Source of the DNA: Rhodospirillaceae bacterium
Lineage (GTDB): Bacteria; Pseudomonadota; Alphaproteobacteria; Rhodospirillales; Rhodospirillaceae
Reading direction: 5' to 3'
Assembly: GCA_002737725.1 (NCBI GenBank)
Contig: NSIP01000001.1
Coordinates: forward strand, 460,921 to 524,920
Length of the DNA stretch: 64,000 nucleotides
Below the pieces are notes generated by a model, which saw only the letters and a program-made list of their open reading frames with translations, did not search any database and was not told where the DNA came from. The translations under genes and the position numbers were made by a program. Positions 8,696 to 17,820 of this stretch are shown here, one piece after another. Numbering within the stretch: position 1 is the first letter of the stretch; every line of letters starts with the position of its first letter.

Positions 8696-9871
8696 ATGAC
8701 CGACATCGTCATCGTTTCTGCCACACGCACGGCCATCGGCTCTTTCGGCGGCTCACTCGCTGGTCTATCGGGCGCAGAGTTGGGCCAAGTGGTGATCACC
8801 GAAGCGCTCAAACGCGTAGGCGTTGCAGCAGCGGATGTCTCGGAAGTCATCATGGGCCAAGTGCTCACGGCAGGCACTGGCCAAAACCCCGCGCGCCAAG
8901 CCTCCATCAAGGCCGGTGTGCCCAAAGAAGTCTCGGCCATGACCATCAATCAGGTGTGTGGCTCGGGGCTCAAGGCTGTGGCGTTGGGTACGATGTCGAT
9001 CAAAGCCGGTGATTCGTCCATCGTCGTCGCTGGTGGCCAAGAAAGCATGAGCCAGTCGCCGCATTCCATGGTGCTGCGCAATGGCGTGAAAATGGGCGAT
9101 GCATCGATGATCGACACCATGATCAAAGACGGCTTGTACGATGCCTTCAACGGCTACCACATGGGCACCACGGCAGAAAACATTGCCGAGAAATGGCAAC
9201 TGACGCGCGCTAAGCAAGATGAATTCGCCGCCACCTCGCAACAACGCGCCGAAGCCGCCATCAAAGCGGGGCGCTTCAAAGATGAAATCGTGCCGGTGAT
9301 GATCACCGTGAAAAAAGAACAGAAAACCTTTGACCTTGATGAATACGCCCGCGCGGGTACAACTGCAGACTCGTTGGCTAAGTTGCGCCCAGCTTTCTCA
9401 AAAGAAGGCACGGTGACGGCGGGCAATGCTTCGGGCCTCAACGACGGCGCAGCTGCCGTTGTGCTCATGACCGCAGCCGAAGCCGCCAGGCGTGGCCTCA
9501 CCCCGCTCGCACGGATTGCCAGTTGGGCGCAAGCGGGCGTCGACCCGGCGATCATGGGTACCGGCCCCATTCCCGCCTCAAAAAAAGCATTAGAGAAAGC
9601 CGGTTGGAAAATCGGTGATTTGGATTTGATCGAAGCCAACGAAGCTTTCGCCGCGCAGTCACTCGCCGTATGTCAGGATTTGGGCCTCGATCCGGCCCAG
9701 GTCAACGTGAATGGCGGCGCCATCGCGCTCGGCCATCCCATCGGCGCGTCGGGTTGTCGTGTCCTCGTCACGCTGCTGCACGAAATGAAAAAACGCAGCG
9801 CCAAAAAAGGCCTGGCCACCTTATGCATCGGCGGCGGCATGGGCATCGCGATGTGTATTGAGCGGACTTGA
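8696..9871 (+). CDS. phaA: Acetyl-CoA C-acetyltransferase (beta-ketothiolase)
   Basis: Condenses two acetyl-CoA to acetoacetyl-CoA, the first step of PHB synthesis; such thiolases can also work in degradation. The 391-residue length is typical. The acyl-accepting Cys lies in N-Q-V-C-G-S-G-L-K (about C88). The C-terminal catalytic blocks are [14 protein letters not shown] (His near 348) and C-I-G-G-G-M-G-I-A (Cys near 377). N-E-A-F-A-A-Q is also present. CGGAG lies 7-8 bases before the ATG. It is in the PHB locus downstream of phaC, but the partner reductase phaB further along is decayed. Confidence 0.95.
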   Translation: MTDIVIVSATRTAIGSFGGSLAGLSGAELGQVVITEALKRVGVAAADVSEVIMGQVLTAGTGQNPARQASIKAGVPKEVSAMTINQVCGSGLKAVALGTMSIKAGDSSIVVAGGQESMSQSPHSMVLRNGVKMGDASMIDTMIKDGLYDAFNGYHMGTTAENIAEKWQLTRAKQDEFAATSQQRAEAAIKAGRFKDEIVPVMITVKKEQKTFDLDEYARAGTTADSLAKLRPAFSKEGTVTAGNASGLNDGAAAVVLMTAAEAARRGLTPLARIASWAQAGVDPAIMGTGPIPASKKALEKAGWKIGDLDLIEANEAFAAQSLAVCQDLGLDPAQVNVNGGAIALGHPIGASGCRVLVTLLHEMKKRSAKKGLATLCIGGGMGIAMCIERT

Positions 9872-9932
9872 TGCTCAATACACATAAGTGTGAGCGCATC
9901 GCGCGAGCCAAGATAAAGTGAGTGGAGCGTGC

Positions 9933-11309
9933 TTAACCCGTAACTTCCGAAATTCTCTGCCCGCTCATCCGCCACAGACGCGCGCCCAGTACAACGGCAG
10001 CGGCGGCCAGTGACAAAGCCAGCCCCCACCACAGTCCCACCGCACCCATGTCCATGGGGAAGGCGAGTATCCACGCCATGGGAAAGCCAACGCCCCAATA
10101 GCCTACAGTCACCAACATCATCGGCACGCGCGTATCTTTGTAGCCACGCAGCGCACCTGCAGCGATACTTTGGAATCCGTCGAACACCTGGAACAACGCG
10201 GTGATCACCAGCAGCTTCGCGATCAACTCAATCACCTCGGCATCGCTGGGAACCGTGGGGTCCAGGCTAAACAACAAGGCAATACTGCGCGGCACGCTGA
10301 ACATCACCAGCGCGGTTACGGCCATAAACGTCACACCGAGCATCAGCGCCACCACGGCGGCTTGACGTGCCGCCACGGGTGCCTGCGCGCCTAAGTGAAA
10401 TCCCACGCGCACGTTGACGGCTTGGGCAATGGCCAGCGGTACCATGAACGTCAACGAGGCGATGTTAATAGTCACGTTATGCGCCGCCAGCGCAGTCGTA
10501 CCAATCAGGCCCATCAACAACGCCGAAGCCATGAACAAAAAAATCTCGACACCGAACGTTACGGCAATGGGCCAGCCCAAATTGGCCAGTTCGCTGGTCA
10601 ACTTCCAGTCCAGTGGTACACGCCAATTGTGCGCACGCAAATCGGGCGTGATACGAATCGCCACAACCATGGCCGCGCACATGCCCCAAATCGTGATGGC
10701 CGACGCCGTGGCCGAGCCCATCAGGCCAAGTTTGGGGAAACCCCATACACCGTGGATCAGCGCGTAATTCAGAATGCCGTTGGTGATCAGTGCACCAAAG
10801 CCAATCACCATCACCGCACGCGGATGGTTCATGGCCGTCAAGTAACTGCGTTGAACCGCAAGCAACATCGATGCTGGTGCGCACAGCGTGAGGATTTGCA
10901 CATAGCCTGACACGTCATGGGCCAGCAATGTAGGCTGCCCCATCGCTAATAAAATGGGTTCTGCGAACCAGAACAGTGGAACCATCCCAGCGGCGATCGT
11001 CATCGCCAGCACGAAGCCTGCGCGTAAAATCGGGGCGATTTTTTCCGGCTCTTGGGCGCCGCGCGCATGGGCAATGAGAATGCCAACGCCTACTAGTGCG
11101 CCTTGCAGTACAGCACCGGTCGCAAAGAAAAGCCCTGAGCCCAATCCACCTGCCGCCAACGCATCGCGGCCCAGCGCACCAATCATAATTGTATCGGTGA
11201 TGCCCATGCCCACCTGCGCCAGTTGGGCAACGGCCAAGGGCAACGCCAAGCGCAACATGGCGCGGGTTTCTTGTTTGAATCGAATCGCAGGGTGCGAAGA
11301 AGTTAACAT
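9933..11309 (-). CDS. MATE family multidrug exporter (NorM type)
   Basis: Inner-membrane antiporter of the MATE family, predicted to export cationic drugs or metabolites using a Na+ or H+ gradient. The 458 residues show about 12 hydrophobic segments in two similar halves. The first half has the typical L-P-L-A-V-A-Q-L-A-Q ... T-I-M-I-G-A-L-G, and the junction region carries G-A-L-R-G-Y-K-D-T-R-V-P-M, a characteristic MATE motif. It is transcribed against, and inserted between, phaA and the phaB remnant. A short reading frame with a strong ribosome-binding site lies about 50 bp upstream and may control it. The substrate cannot be told. Confidence 0.88.
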   Translation of the reverse strand: MLTSSHPAIRFKQETRAMLRLALPLAVAQLAQVGMGITDTIMIGALGRDALAAGGLGSGLFFATGAVLQGALVGVGILIAHARGAQEPEKIAPILRAGFVLAMTIAAGMVPLFWFAEPILLAMGQPTLLAHDVSGYVQILTLCAPASMLLAVQRSYLTAMNHPRAVMVIGFGALITNGILNYALIHGVWGFPKLGLMGSATASAITIWGMCAAMVVAIRITPDLRAHNWRVPLDWKLTSELANLGWPIAVTFGVEIFLFMASALLMGLIGTTALAAHNVTINIASLTFMVPLAIAQAVNVRVGFHLGAQAPVAARQAAVVALMLGVTFMAVTALVMFSVPRSIALLFSLDPTVPSDAEVIELIAKLLVITALFQVFDGFQSIAAGALRGYKDTRVPMMLVTVGYWGVGFPMAWILAFPMDMGAVGLWWGLALSLAAAAVVLGARLWRMSGQRISEVTG

Positions 11310-11361
11310 AGCGTGTCTTTCGTTCAGGGCCTGAGCGGCTCCTAACGGAAGACCGCGCGAA

Positions 11362-11463
11362 TTAGATGGCTTTGGGCGTGTGTTTGGATGTGGGTGACGC
11401 CGGAAGGGAGCTGCAACCGCACATCACGGAGGTGACAAATCGCGTTTTATAAATCGTAATCAT
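11362..11463 (-). CDS. Possible 33-residue leader peptide upstream of the MATE gene
   Basis: Short frame with an excellent ribosome-binding site (TAGGAGG, 6 bases before ATG 11461-11463). It starts MITIYKTRFVTSVMCGC and ends in TAA at 11362-11364. It is on the same strand as the MATE exporter, about 50 bp before its start. There is no signal peptide. Size, the closely spaced Cys codons (C-G-C) and placement suggest a regulatory leader peptide, for example one whose translation controls the exporter. A chance frame is possible, so confidence is modest. Confidence 0.4.
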   Translation of the reverse strand: MITIYKTRFVTSVMCGCSSLPASPTSKHTPKAI

Positions 11464-11624
11464 CGGTCGCCTCCTAATCTGAACGTTTAAAGGTGGCGTT
11501 TCTTATGACCAGCAATTGGCAATGTCAATACGTCAGGTTATGAGATCGCATGTTTGCACCGCTTCAGTGCGCTGCATCCGCGCCCTATCATTGTGCCTGG
11601 ATCAAATGAACGGGGGCTCTGGCC
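11464..11624. other. Intergenic stretch between the leader frame and the phaB remnant
   Basis: Presumably holds the divergent promoters for the leader/MATE transcript and the old phaB. No reading frame here has convincing coding character; the frame at 11516-11737 is a shadow of the phaB remnant. Confidence 0.4.
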
Positions 11625-12352
11625 ATAGCGGGCTCACGAGTTGCAATTGTCACCGGCGGAACGCGCGGTATCGGCAAAGCCATCAGCGTGGCGTTGAAAA
11701 ATGTCTGGCACAAGGTAGCGGCCAATTATGGCGGTAATGACGACGCGGCCAAGGCCTTCACCGCCGAGACTGGCATTGCTGCGTACAAATGGGACGTGGG
11801 TGATTTCAAGGCGTGCCAAGAGGGCGTGGTGCTGGTGACCCAGAATTTGGGGCCCGTTGATATTGTGGTCAACAACGCTGGTATCACGCGTGATGGAACC
11901 ATGCATAAAATGAACTTCGAGCAGTTGTAAGAGGTGATCAACACGAACTTAGGCGCGTGCTTTAATATGTGCCGTGCGGTCATCGACAGTATGCGCCATC
12001 GTGGTTTTGGACGCATCGTCAATATCGGCTCCATCAATGGCCAGCCCGGTCCGTACGGCCAAGTGAATTATGCGGCGGCCAAGTCTGGCATTCACGGCTT
12101 TAGCAAAGCCTTGGCGCAAGAAGGTACTGGCAAGAACATCACCGTCAACGCTATCGCACCGGGCTATGTGGATACGGATATGGTGCGGGCCGTACCGCCG
12201 CCAGTGTTAGAAAAAAAATTATCGCGCACATTCCGGTGGGTCGCTTGGGCCGCGCTGAGGATATCGCGCGCAGCGTGATGTACCTAGTGGCCGATGATGC
12301 CGACTTCATTACCGGCTCGACTATGTCGATCAATGGCGGCCAACATATGTAT
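11625..12352 (+). pseudogene. phaB: Acetoacetyl-CoA reductase PhaB, decayed
   Basis: Remnant of the SDR enzyme that reduces acetoacetyl-CoA to (R)-3-hydroxybutyryl-CoA. Clear family sequence runs from R-V-A-I-V-T-G-G-T-R-G-I-G-K-A through N-N-A-G-I-T-R-D-G-T and the active-site Y-A-A-A-K to S-I-N-G-G-Q-H-M-Y. Four lesions are visible. An ATA (11625) sits where the ATG should be, 8 bases after GGGGG. An in-frame TAA (11928-11930) falls in F-E-Q-L-stop-E-V-I-N-T-N-L. The frame is broken in a run of eight A (12211-12218). No stop codon follows the usual H-M-Y end, so the frame runs on through the terminator. Several independent lesions mean real decay rather than one reading error. phaA and phaC nearby look intact. 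Confidence 0.85.
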
Positions 12353-12376
12353 TGGGTGTGTGAGGGCAGAGAAATG

Positions 12377-12409
12377 AAAAAGCGGAGATCCGAGGATCTC
12401 CGCTTTTTT
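12377..12409. terminator. Bidirectional rho-independent terminator between phaB and spt
   Basis: AGCGGAGATC (12381-12390) pairs perfectly with GATCTCCGCT (12395-12404) around CGAG. A-rich sequence lies on the left and six T (12404-12409) on the right, so it can serve phaB on the plus strand and spt on the minus strand. Confidence 0.9.
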
Positions 12410-12430
12410 GATCTCGAATGTGATGCTGCT

Positions 12431-13660
12431 TTAGCCCACCGCGCTGCGGCGCACTTTGCGTTCGATCAGGCCCAAGTTGATGGCCACACTTTCAAAGATG
12501 CTTACGACTTTGCGCAGTTGTTCTTCGGTGTGGACCGCGCACAGGCTGCAGCGCAGCAGCGAGTACCCATACGGAGTGGCGGGTGGCAGCGCCAGGTTGA
12601 CATACACGCCAGCCTCGATCAGACCGCGCCAGAAGGCCACGGCCACTTGCGGATCGGGGGCTACAACGGCGACCACAGGCGACAGATCACTCGCGACCTT
12701 CAAGCCGATCTCGGACAAACCGCTGTGCAATACTTTAGCGTTTCTCATGAGTCGCGTCCGCAGCGCACCGCCCGATTTCACCAGGCCCAAATTGACGGTG
12801 GCGGATGCGACGACGGAAGGCGGCAACGAGGCGGTAAAAATATACGCGCGGCACACCAAGCGCAGCATGCCGAAATCAGGATAGCTCGACACCACAAAGC
12901 CGCCGACCGTTCCGACCGATTTTGAGAACGTGCCGACAATGAAATCGACATCGTCTTCGCAGCCGACTTCTTCCGGCAGGCCACGGCCATAACGACCGAG
13001 CACGCCCATGGAGTGTGCTTCGTCGCTGAGCAAGAATGTGTTGGCGTGTTTCTTTTTGACGGCCACGATCTCGGCCATCGGGGCTTTGTCGCCCAACATC
13101 GAGTAGATGCCTTCAATCACGATCAGCTTGTTGCCTGGCTTATCGACCAATCGCGCCAAGCGCTTATCTAAATCGGCGGCGTCATTGTGCTTGAAACGGA
13201 TGATCTCGGCCTGGCTGGCGCGCACGCCGTCGTAAATCGAGGCATGGCAATCGGCATCCATCAAAATGTAATCGCCGGGACCCATCAACGTCGACAGCAC
13301 GCCCGCATTGGCCAGAAAACCCGTCGAAAACACAATGGCGTGGTCTTTGTTGAAGAACTCGCACAGGGTGTTCTCAAGTTCTTTGTGACCTGAATACGTG
13401 CCATTTGCGACGCGTGAGCCTGTCGTGCCGGTCCCAAAAGCATCGAGCGCATCATGCGCAGCTTTCAAGGCTTCGGGCGCGAACGTCAGGCCCAGATAAT
13501 TGTTGGTGCCGCATAAAATGGTGCGCTTGCCAGCAATGATGGCTTCGGTTTGCGAAATTACGTCGTCCATTCTCACCTGGAACGGGTCGGCGCCATCGCC
13601 AGCCAGAATCGCGTCGCGCTGTCCCATGAGGTTCGAAAAACGGTCAAAAATACCAGGCAT
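12431..13660 (-). CDS. spt: Serine palmitoyltransferase (alpha-oxoamine synthase)
   Basis: PLP enzyme that condenses serine with an activated acyl group to 3-ketosphinganine, the first step of sphingolipid synthesis. The start is ATG 13660, with AAGGA 8 bases before it; 409 residues, normal for the family. Typical alpha-oxoamine synthase blocks: N-N-Y-L-G-L near residue 54, T-G-S-R-V-A-N-G-T-Y, D-E-A-H-S-M-G-V-L-G, and the PLP-lysine region G-T-F-S-K-S-V-G-T-V-G-G. KBL and BioF belong to the same superfamily, but the dedicated ACP, acyl-ACP ligase and reductase genes directly upstream match the Caulobacter sphingolipid operon and favour Spt. Confidence 0.85.
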   Translation of the reverse strand: MPGIFDRFSNLMGQRDAILAGDGADPFQVRMDDVISQTEAIIAGKRTILCGTNNYLGLTFAPEALKAAHDALDAFGTGTTGSRVANGTYSGHKELENTLCEFFNKDHAIVFSTGFLANAGVLSTLMGPGDYILMDADCHASIYDGVRASQAEIIRFKHNDAADLDKRLARLVDKPGNKLIVIEGIYSMLGDKAPMAEIVAVKKKHANTFLLSDEAHSMGVLGRYGRGLPEEVGCEDDVDFIVGTFSKSVGTVGGFVVSSYPDFGMLRLVCRAYIFTASLPPSVVASATVNLGLVKSGGALRTRLMRNAKVLHSGLSEIGLKVASDLSPVVAVVAPDPQVAVAFWRGLIEAGVYVNLALPPATPYGYSLLRCSLCAVHTEEQLRKVVSIFESVAINLGLIERKVRRSAVG

Positions 13661-13710
13661 CGTTTTATTCCTTTGTGTCGTACCCAAGTGAACCCGGCGT
13701 TGCAGGGCCG

Positions 13711-13977
13711 TTAGCCCCGGTCAGCCTTCACGATCTTTTCCACAGCGAGTGCGAGGTGTTTAACGGTGGTGATATCGGGCAAAATATTCATTGGTATCGA
13801 GATATCGAAACAGTCCTCGACCGTCGCTACGAACTCCATGACCACCAGGGAATCGAAATTCAGGTCTTCGCTGAACCGAGTCTCTGGCTTGAGATCCACT
13901 CCGGTCTTGTTGAGGGGGCCCAGAAGTTCATGAAGTGCGGCGAACGTGTCCGCAGATGGCTCACCGTTCGCAGTCAT
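13711..13977 (-). CDS. acpR: Dedicated acyl carrier protein for sphingolipid synthesis
   Basis: Acyl carrier protein of 88 residues from ATG 13977. A longer in-frame start upstream adds a basic, unconserved N-terminus and is rejected. The phosphopantetheine Ser is in F-D-S-L-V-V-M-E-F, followed by the acidic helix V-E-D-C-F-D-I-S-I-P, as in ACPs. It lies between cerR and spt on the same strand, the position AcpR holds in Caulobacter, where it delivers the acyl chain loaded by AcsR to Spt. It is not the housekeeping AcpP, which normally sits with fabG and fabF. Confidence 0.85.
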   Translation of the reverse strand: MTANGEPSADTFAALHELLGPLNKTGVDLKPETRFSEDLNFDSLVVMEFVATVEDCFDISIPMNILPDITTVKHLALAVEKIVKADRG

Positions 13978-14096
13978 GACTTGAGGACCAATTCGACAAA
14001 ACAAATGCGGGCTGGGCGTTTTCTTATTTCGCAAGCGCGAACGCCTCAGCTCCACGGCCCTATTGGGCGGGAATGACAGGAAAATGACAAATCAAC

Positions 14097-15062
14097 TCAG
14101 CTGTAACTCTTTAACAAACCTCGTGAAATCGCCCAATTGACGGTGTTTTTGAACCCATCCGGCAGGCTCCAGCGGGGGCTCCAGCCAGGGACTGTGGGGC
14201 CATGGGCCACCCAATTCGGGTGTAGAAGCTCAGGGATTTTATCCCAACTTAAAGTAGAGGGATTCCCCGAGATTTGCGCGAAAAGTGACCAAACCCCGCC
14301 AGCGAGATAAAGCACAGGGCTGGGCAGGGCAATCAGCCGGGGCGTCACTTTCAGGGCTTGGCCCGCGGCATTGACCACACCGGCCCAGTCGTGACCGCCG
14401 GGCTGGCCGTCATCAATCTCCAAGGGTTCGCCCGGGTCATCGCGCAAGGGCAGCAGATTCAAAATGGCCGCCACCAGATCATCAACATGAATCATCGACA
14501 GTCGGGCCTGGGCGTCGGGGGGAACAACCGCAAAGCCGCGTGCCGCCATGGTGAAGATGCGCAAGGTCTCCAGATCGCCCGGCCCATAAACCGCAGGGGG
14601 TCGAAGGATGCTGATCGACATTTTAGATGCGAAAGGCCGCAGTGCTTTTTCGCTTTCGCGCTTGCTGGCGGCGTAATTGGAAAGCCGCGGTTCACGCGCG
14701 GCCAAGGACGAGACATGAATAAAGCGCGGCGGCTCGGGCAATTCAGCAGCCATTCGGGCCAAGCGGCGCGTGCCTTCGGCATTTTGTGCCAGAAATTCAT
14801 CACGGTTCAGCGCCTTGATTGCGCCCGCCAAATGAATCACGGCGTCACAGCCTTCAACAAGGTGCCGTAACTGCAACTCATCGCTCAAAGATCCGGCCAC
14901 CCATGTGAGTGAGCCGGGCAGATCATCATCGCCTGGCGTTTGTGCACGGCGTGTCAGGGCCCTCACGTTAGCGCCGTCGCGGCGCAGAGCGCGCACTAAA
15001 TGCTGACCGATAAAGCCTGTGGCTCCGGTCACGCCAATGGTCGCGGTGGGTTGCTCGGTCAT
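14097..15062 (-). CDS. cerR: Ceramide reductase CerR (extended SDR / NAD-dependent epimerase family)
   Basis: Extended short-chain dehydrogenase of 321 residues. The N-terminal Rossmann motif is G-V-T-G-A-T-G-F-I-G (about 10-19), and the catalytic Y-A-A-S-K lies near residue 130 after V-S-S-L-A-A. In Caulobacter the equivalent gene reduces the 3-keto group of the sphingoid intermediate, after N-acylation in that bacterium. It starts 9 bp after acsR and precedes acpR and spt, so the function is inferred from operon identity as well as family. By sequence alone it could be any sugar- or lipid-type epimerase. Confidence 0.8.
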   Translation of the reverse strand: MTEQPTATIGVTGATGFIGQHLVRALRRDGANVRALTRRAQTPGDDDLPGSLTWVAGSLSDELQLRHLVEGCDAVIHLAGAIKALNRDEFLAQNAEGTRRLARMAAELPEPPRFIHVSSLAAREPRLSNYAASKRESEKALRPFASKMSISILRPPAVYGPGDLETLRIFTMAARGFAVVPPDAQARLSMIHVDDLVAAILNLLPLRDDPGEPLEIDDGQPGGHDWAGVVNAAGQALKVTPRLIALPSPVLYLAGGVWSLFAQISGNPSTLSWDKIPELLHPNWVAHGPTVPGWSPRWSLPDGFKNTVNWAISRGLLKSYS

Positions 15063-15071
15063 GGTGTGGCT

Positions 15072-16832
15072 TTAAGTATCGAGGGCAGTGATCTCGCCCG
15101 CTTCAAACATGGTTTTGGCTTTGCCGCGCGCAAGTTTACCAGAGGTCGTTTTGGGCAAGCTGCGCGGCGGCACCAACACCACATCGCACAAAATGCCAAT
15201 GGCCTCTTGCACGCGGGCTTTGATATCGGCAATCAAAGCGCCCCGTTCCTCCACATTAGCGGGTCGGCACTGGACTAAAATGGTTGGCCGCTCGTTGTCT
15301 TGGCTATCGACCAGGACAATGGCAGCGGAATCACCCGAGCGCATGCCATCCATGTGCTCGACTGTCCATTCGATGTCTTGTGGCCACACATTGCGCCCGT
15401 TGACGATCATCATGTCTTTGGCGCGGCCTACGATGAACAGTTCATAGCCCAGCCAGTAACCCAAATCGCCCGTGTCCAGCCAACCATCGATCAGTGTTTC
15501 GGCGGTGGCCCTGGGGTCGTTGTAATATCCGGTCATCACGCTGGGCCCTGAGAAGTAAACACGGCCAATCTCGCGTTGGCCCAGAACGTGCGCGTCGTCG
15601 ACATCACGAATTTCGACATTGTGATCTTTGATGACTACACCGCACCCCACAAAGGTGCGCCCCATCGGCGAGCCGTCGTTGGGAACGGGCGTCGCTAAAT
15701 GCGTGGCAAGGCCATCTTTGGCAATGTGGTCGAGTGTCATGCCGGTGAGCGGGCGTGAGAACGATACGCCCAAAACACACTCAGCCAAACCGTAGCTGCC
15801 ATTGAAGGCTAACTCTCGAAAACCGTATGGTTTGAAAGTCTCGCCGAACATCTGCATCACTTGCGGCTTAATCATTTCGCCGCCGATGCCTGCAATCCGC
15901 CAACTCGACAAATCAAGCCCCAGCGAGCCTTCGGGCATGGTTTGGACGCGGCGGGCACATAACTCGTACCCAAACGACGGCGAATAAGACATCGTCGCGC
16001 GATTCTCGCTGATCAGTCGTAGCCACGTCAGCGGACGGCGGGCGAAGTCTTCGGTCGCTAAATAATCGGTCGAGGTCTGCGAAGCCAGCACTGCCAGCAT
16101 GAAGCCCACCAGGCCCATATCGTGAAAGAAAGGCAACCATGATACGGCGCGCTGATCGGCAAAATTCTCAACGGCGTGGCTCATGGCCGAGCAGTTTTTC
16201 ATCAGCGCACGGTGCGTGACGCACACGCCAGTCGGAAAGCGCGTCGAGCCCGAACTATATTGGATGTAAGACAATTCATCAGCACGCGCTTGATGCAACT
16301 GACCACTTGTTTCGGTCCATGTCGCCACATCGGCATAGGTGCTGATGCGCTTGAGCCCCCTGCCTTCTACCGCTTCGGTGATCATGGGCAAGTAATCCGG
16401 CAATCCCAGCAACATACTGGGGGTGGCCGAGACGATTTGGTTGCGAATTTGCGCCACATACGCCTCACGCCTGCCAAAGGCTGTCGGCAAGGGCATCGGC
16501 ACCGGAATAATGCCAGCGTACTGACAGGCAAAGAAGTGGACCAGAAAATCAGGCGTATTTGCGGCCAGCAAGGCCACGCGCTCACCCGGCTTGATGCCTG
16601 AGGCTGACAACCGCAAAGCATGGTTGACGGCAGACTCTCGTAAGTCCCGAAACGGCATGACGTGCGACAATTCGCTGCGGGCCGAATAGAAGTTAAAGCC
16701 TGTCACACCGCGCGCGGCATAATCCAGCGACGCTGTCAGGGTCTCGAACTCGCCCAGAATTTTGGGCAGACCTGGATTGGCTGTGGGCGTCGGTCGTAGC
16801 GGCGGGTAGGCTGACGTAGCAGTTTTCGGCAT
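15072..16832 (-). CDS. acsR: Acyl-ACP ligase of the fatty acyl-AMP ligase type (AcsR)
   Basis: AMP-forming acyl-activating enzyme of 586 residues, predicted to load a fatty acid onto AcpR. The ATP-binding P-loop-like motif is Y-I-Q-Y-S-S-G-S-T-R-F-P-T-G-V (near 190), adenylation motifs are N-G-S-Y-G-L-A-E and W-L-D-T-G-D-L-G-Y, and the C-terminal catalytic Lys region is L-P-K-T-T-S-G-K-L-A-R. The S-S-G-S-T form and overall length fit fatty acyl-AMP ligases better than classic FadD. It is the first gene of the operon acsR-cerR-acpR-spt. The 130-bp gap to the divergent hydrolase gene should hold the operon promoter. Confidence 0.82.
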   Translation of the reverse strand: MPKTATSAYPPLRPTPTANPGLPKILGEFETLTASLDYAARGVTGFNFYSARSELSHVMPFRDLRESAVNHALRLSASGIKPGERVALLAANTPDFLVHFFACQYAGIIPVPMPLPTAFGRREAYVAQIRNQIVSATPSMLLGLPDYLPMITEAVEGRGLKRISTYADVATWTETSGQLHQARADELSYIQYSSGSTRFPTGVCVTHRALMKNCSAMSHAVENFADQRAVSWLPFFHDMGLVGFMLAVLASQTSTDYLATEDFARRPLTWLRLISENRATMSYSPSFGYELCARRVQTMPEGSLGLDLSSWRIAGIGGEMIKPQVMQMFGETFKPYGFRELAFNGSYGLAECVLGVSFSRPLTGMTLDHIAKDGLATHLATPVPNDGSPMGRTFVGCGVVIKDHNVEIRDVDDAHVLGQREIGRVYFSGPSVMTGYYNDPRATAETLIDGWLDTGDLGYWLGYELFIVGRAKDMMIVNGRNVWPQDIEWTVEHMDGMRSGDSAAIVLVDSQDNERPTILVQCRPANVEERGALIADIKARVQEAIGILCDVVLVPPRSLPKTTSGKLARGKAKTMFEAGEITALDT

Positions 16833-16965
16833 GGCCGCGTTTCTCTACATTACGTTGTGAGGGGTCAATTCACCGAATGTAACATTTATTGCAAAAATAA
16901 TCACAACGGCTGCAGGCTTTTATATACAGTCGTCTCTTGCTCATACCAGACCAGGGGGGGGGATC

Positions 16966-17802
16966 ATGCTCATTGATCGCGGGTTCATTCGTCTAGATGA
17001 GGGGTTGGTGCATTATCGGATGTGTGGTCAGGCTCAGGCCAGTCGATTGCCGCTTTATATGATCCATGCCTCGCCAGCTTCGGCGGCACCTTTGGTACCA
17101 CTCATGACCGAGTTTGGACAAACCCGCGTGTGTTATGCGCCCGACACATTGGGCAATGGAGATTCAGCTGGTCCGTCGCCGGATGCACCCGACATGGACT
17201 ACTACGGCGACAGCGTGGCACGCATTCTCGACAAGCTGAAGCTCGACAAAGTCGATGTCTATGGCAGTCACACGGGCGCGCACATTGCCTGCGAGTTGGC
17301 CATCCGCCACCCAAGCCGCGTGCGCAAGGTGGTGTTCGATGGCATTGGCATGTTCACGCCCGAAGATCGCGTCGATTTTTTGAAAAACTATGCTCCGGAA
17401 ATGAAGCCCGATGTTTTTGGAATGCAGTACACCTGGGCGTGGCACTTTATACGCGACCAGATGTTGCACTTTCCCTACTTCCGCCGCACCCCGGAATTCC
17501 GCCGTGGCGAAGCCATGGCCCCGCCCGAGGTCTTGCACGATATTGTTCTCGATGTACTCAAAGGACTAACGACCTATCACAAGGGTTATCGCGCAGCATT
17601 TCGACATCAAGACTTTGAGCGCATTTCACTCATTCAATGTCCGGTTTTTTGCGTCGCCAGTACAGACGATCCTCTTCAAGGCGGTGTCGACCGAGCTCAT
17701 GCCCTTGTGCGCGCAGGCGCTAAAGCCATCCTGCCCAGCGAACGCGTCCCGGGCGGGTTGCAGAAGAAGGCCGCCGCCATCATGCAGTTTATCGACGCCT
17801 GA
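16966..17802 (+). CDS. Alpha/beta-hydrolase fold protein with altered nucleophile elbow
   Basis: 278-residue alpha/beta-hydrolase fold protein. The fold markers are present: M-I-H-A-S-P-A-S-A near residue 33, D-T-L-G-N-G-D-S-A-G near 65, and the elbow V-Y-G-S-H-T-G-A-H-I-A near 105. In G-x-Nuc-x-G the nucleophile position is His instead of Ser, and no His is seen in the last 25 residues where the catalytic base usually sits. It may therefore be a non-hydrolytic member. It is preceded by a G-rich site (run of G just before the ATG), is divergent from the sphingolipid operon, and is followed after 18 bp by a DUF427 gene, probably in one transcript. Confidence 0.7.
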   Translation: MLIDRGFIRLDEGLVHYRMCGQAQASRLPLYMIHASPASAAPLVPLMTEFGQTRVCYAPDTLGNGDSAGPSPDAPDMDYYGDSVARILDKLKLDKVDVYGSHTGAHIACELAIRHPSRVRKVVFDGIGMFTPEDRVDFLKNYAPEMKPDVFGMQYTWAWHFIRDQMLHFPYFRRTPEFRRGEAMAPPEVLHDIVLDVLKGLTTYHKGYRAAFRHQDFERISLIQCPVFCVASTDDPLQGGVDRAHALVRAGAKAILPSERVPGGLQKKAAAIMQFIDA

Positions 17803-17820
17803 GGGGGGCGGCCAGTTGTC

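Noticed and set aside
12236-12925. 229-codon plus-strand frame antisense to spt.
   Set aside because: Its first 40 codons are the tail of the phaB remnant after the frameshift; the rest runs through the terminator into the antisense of spt with no family features.
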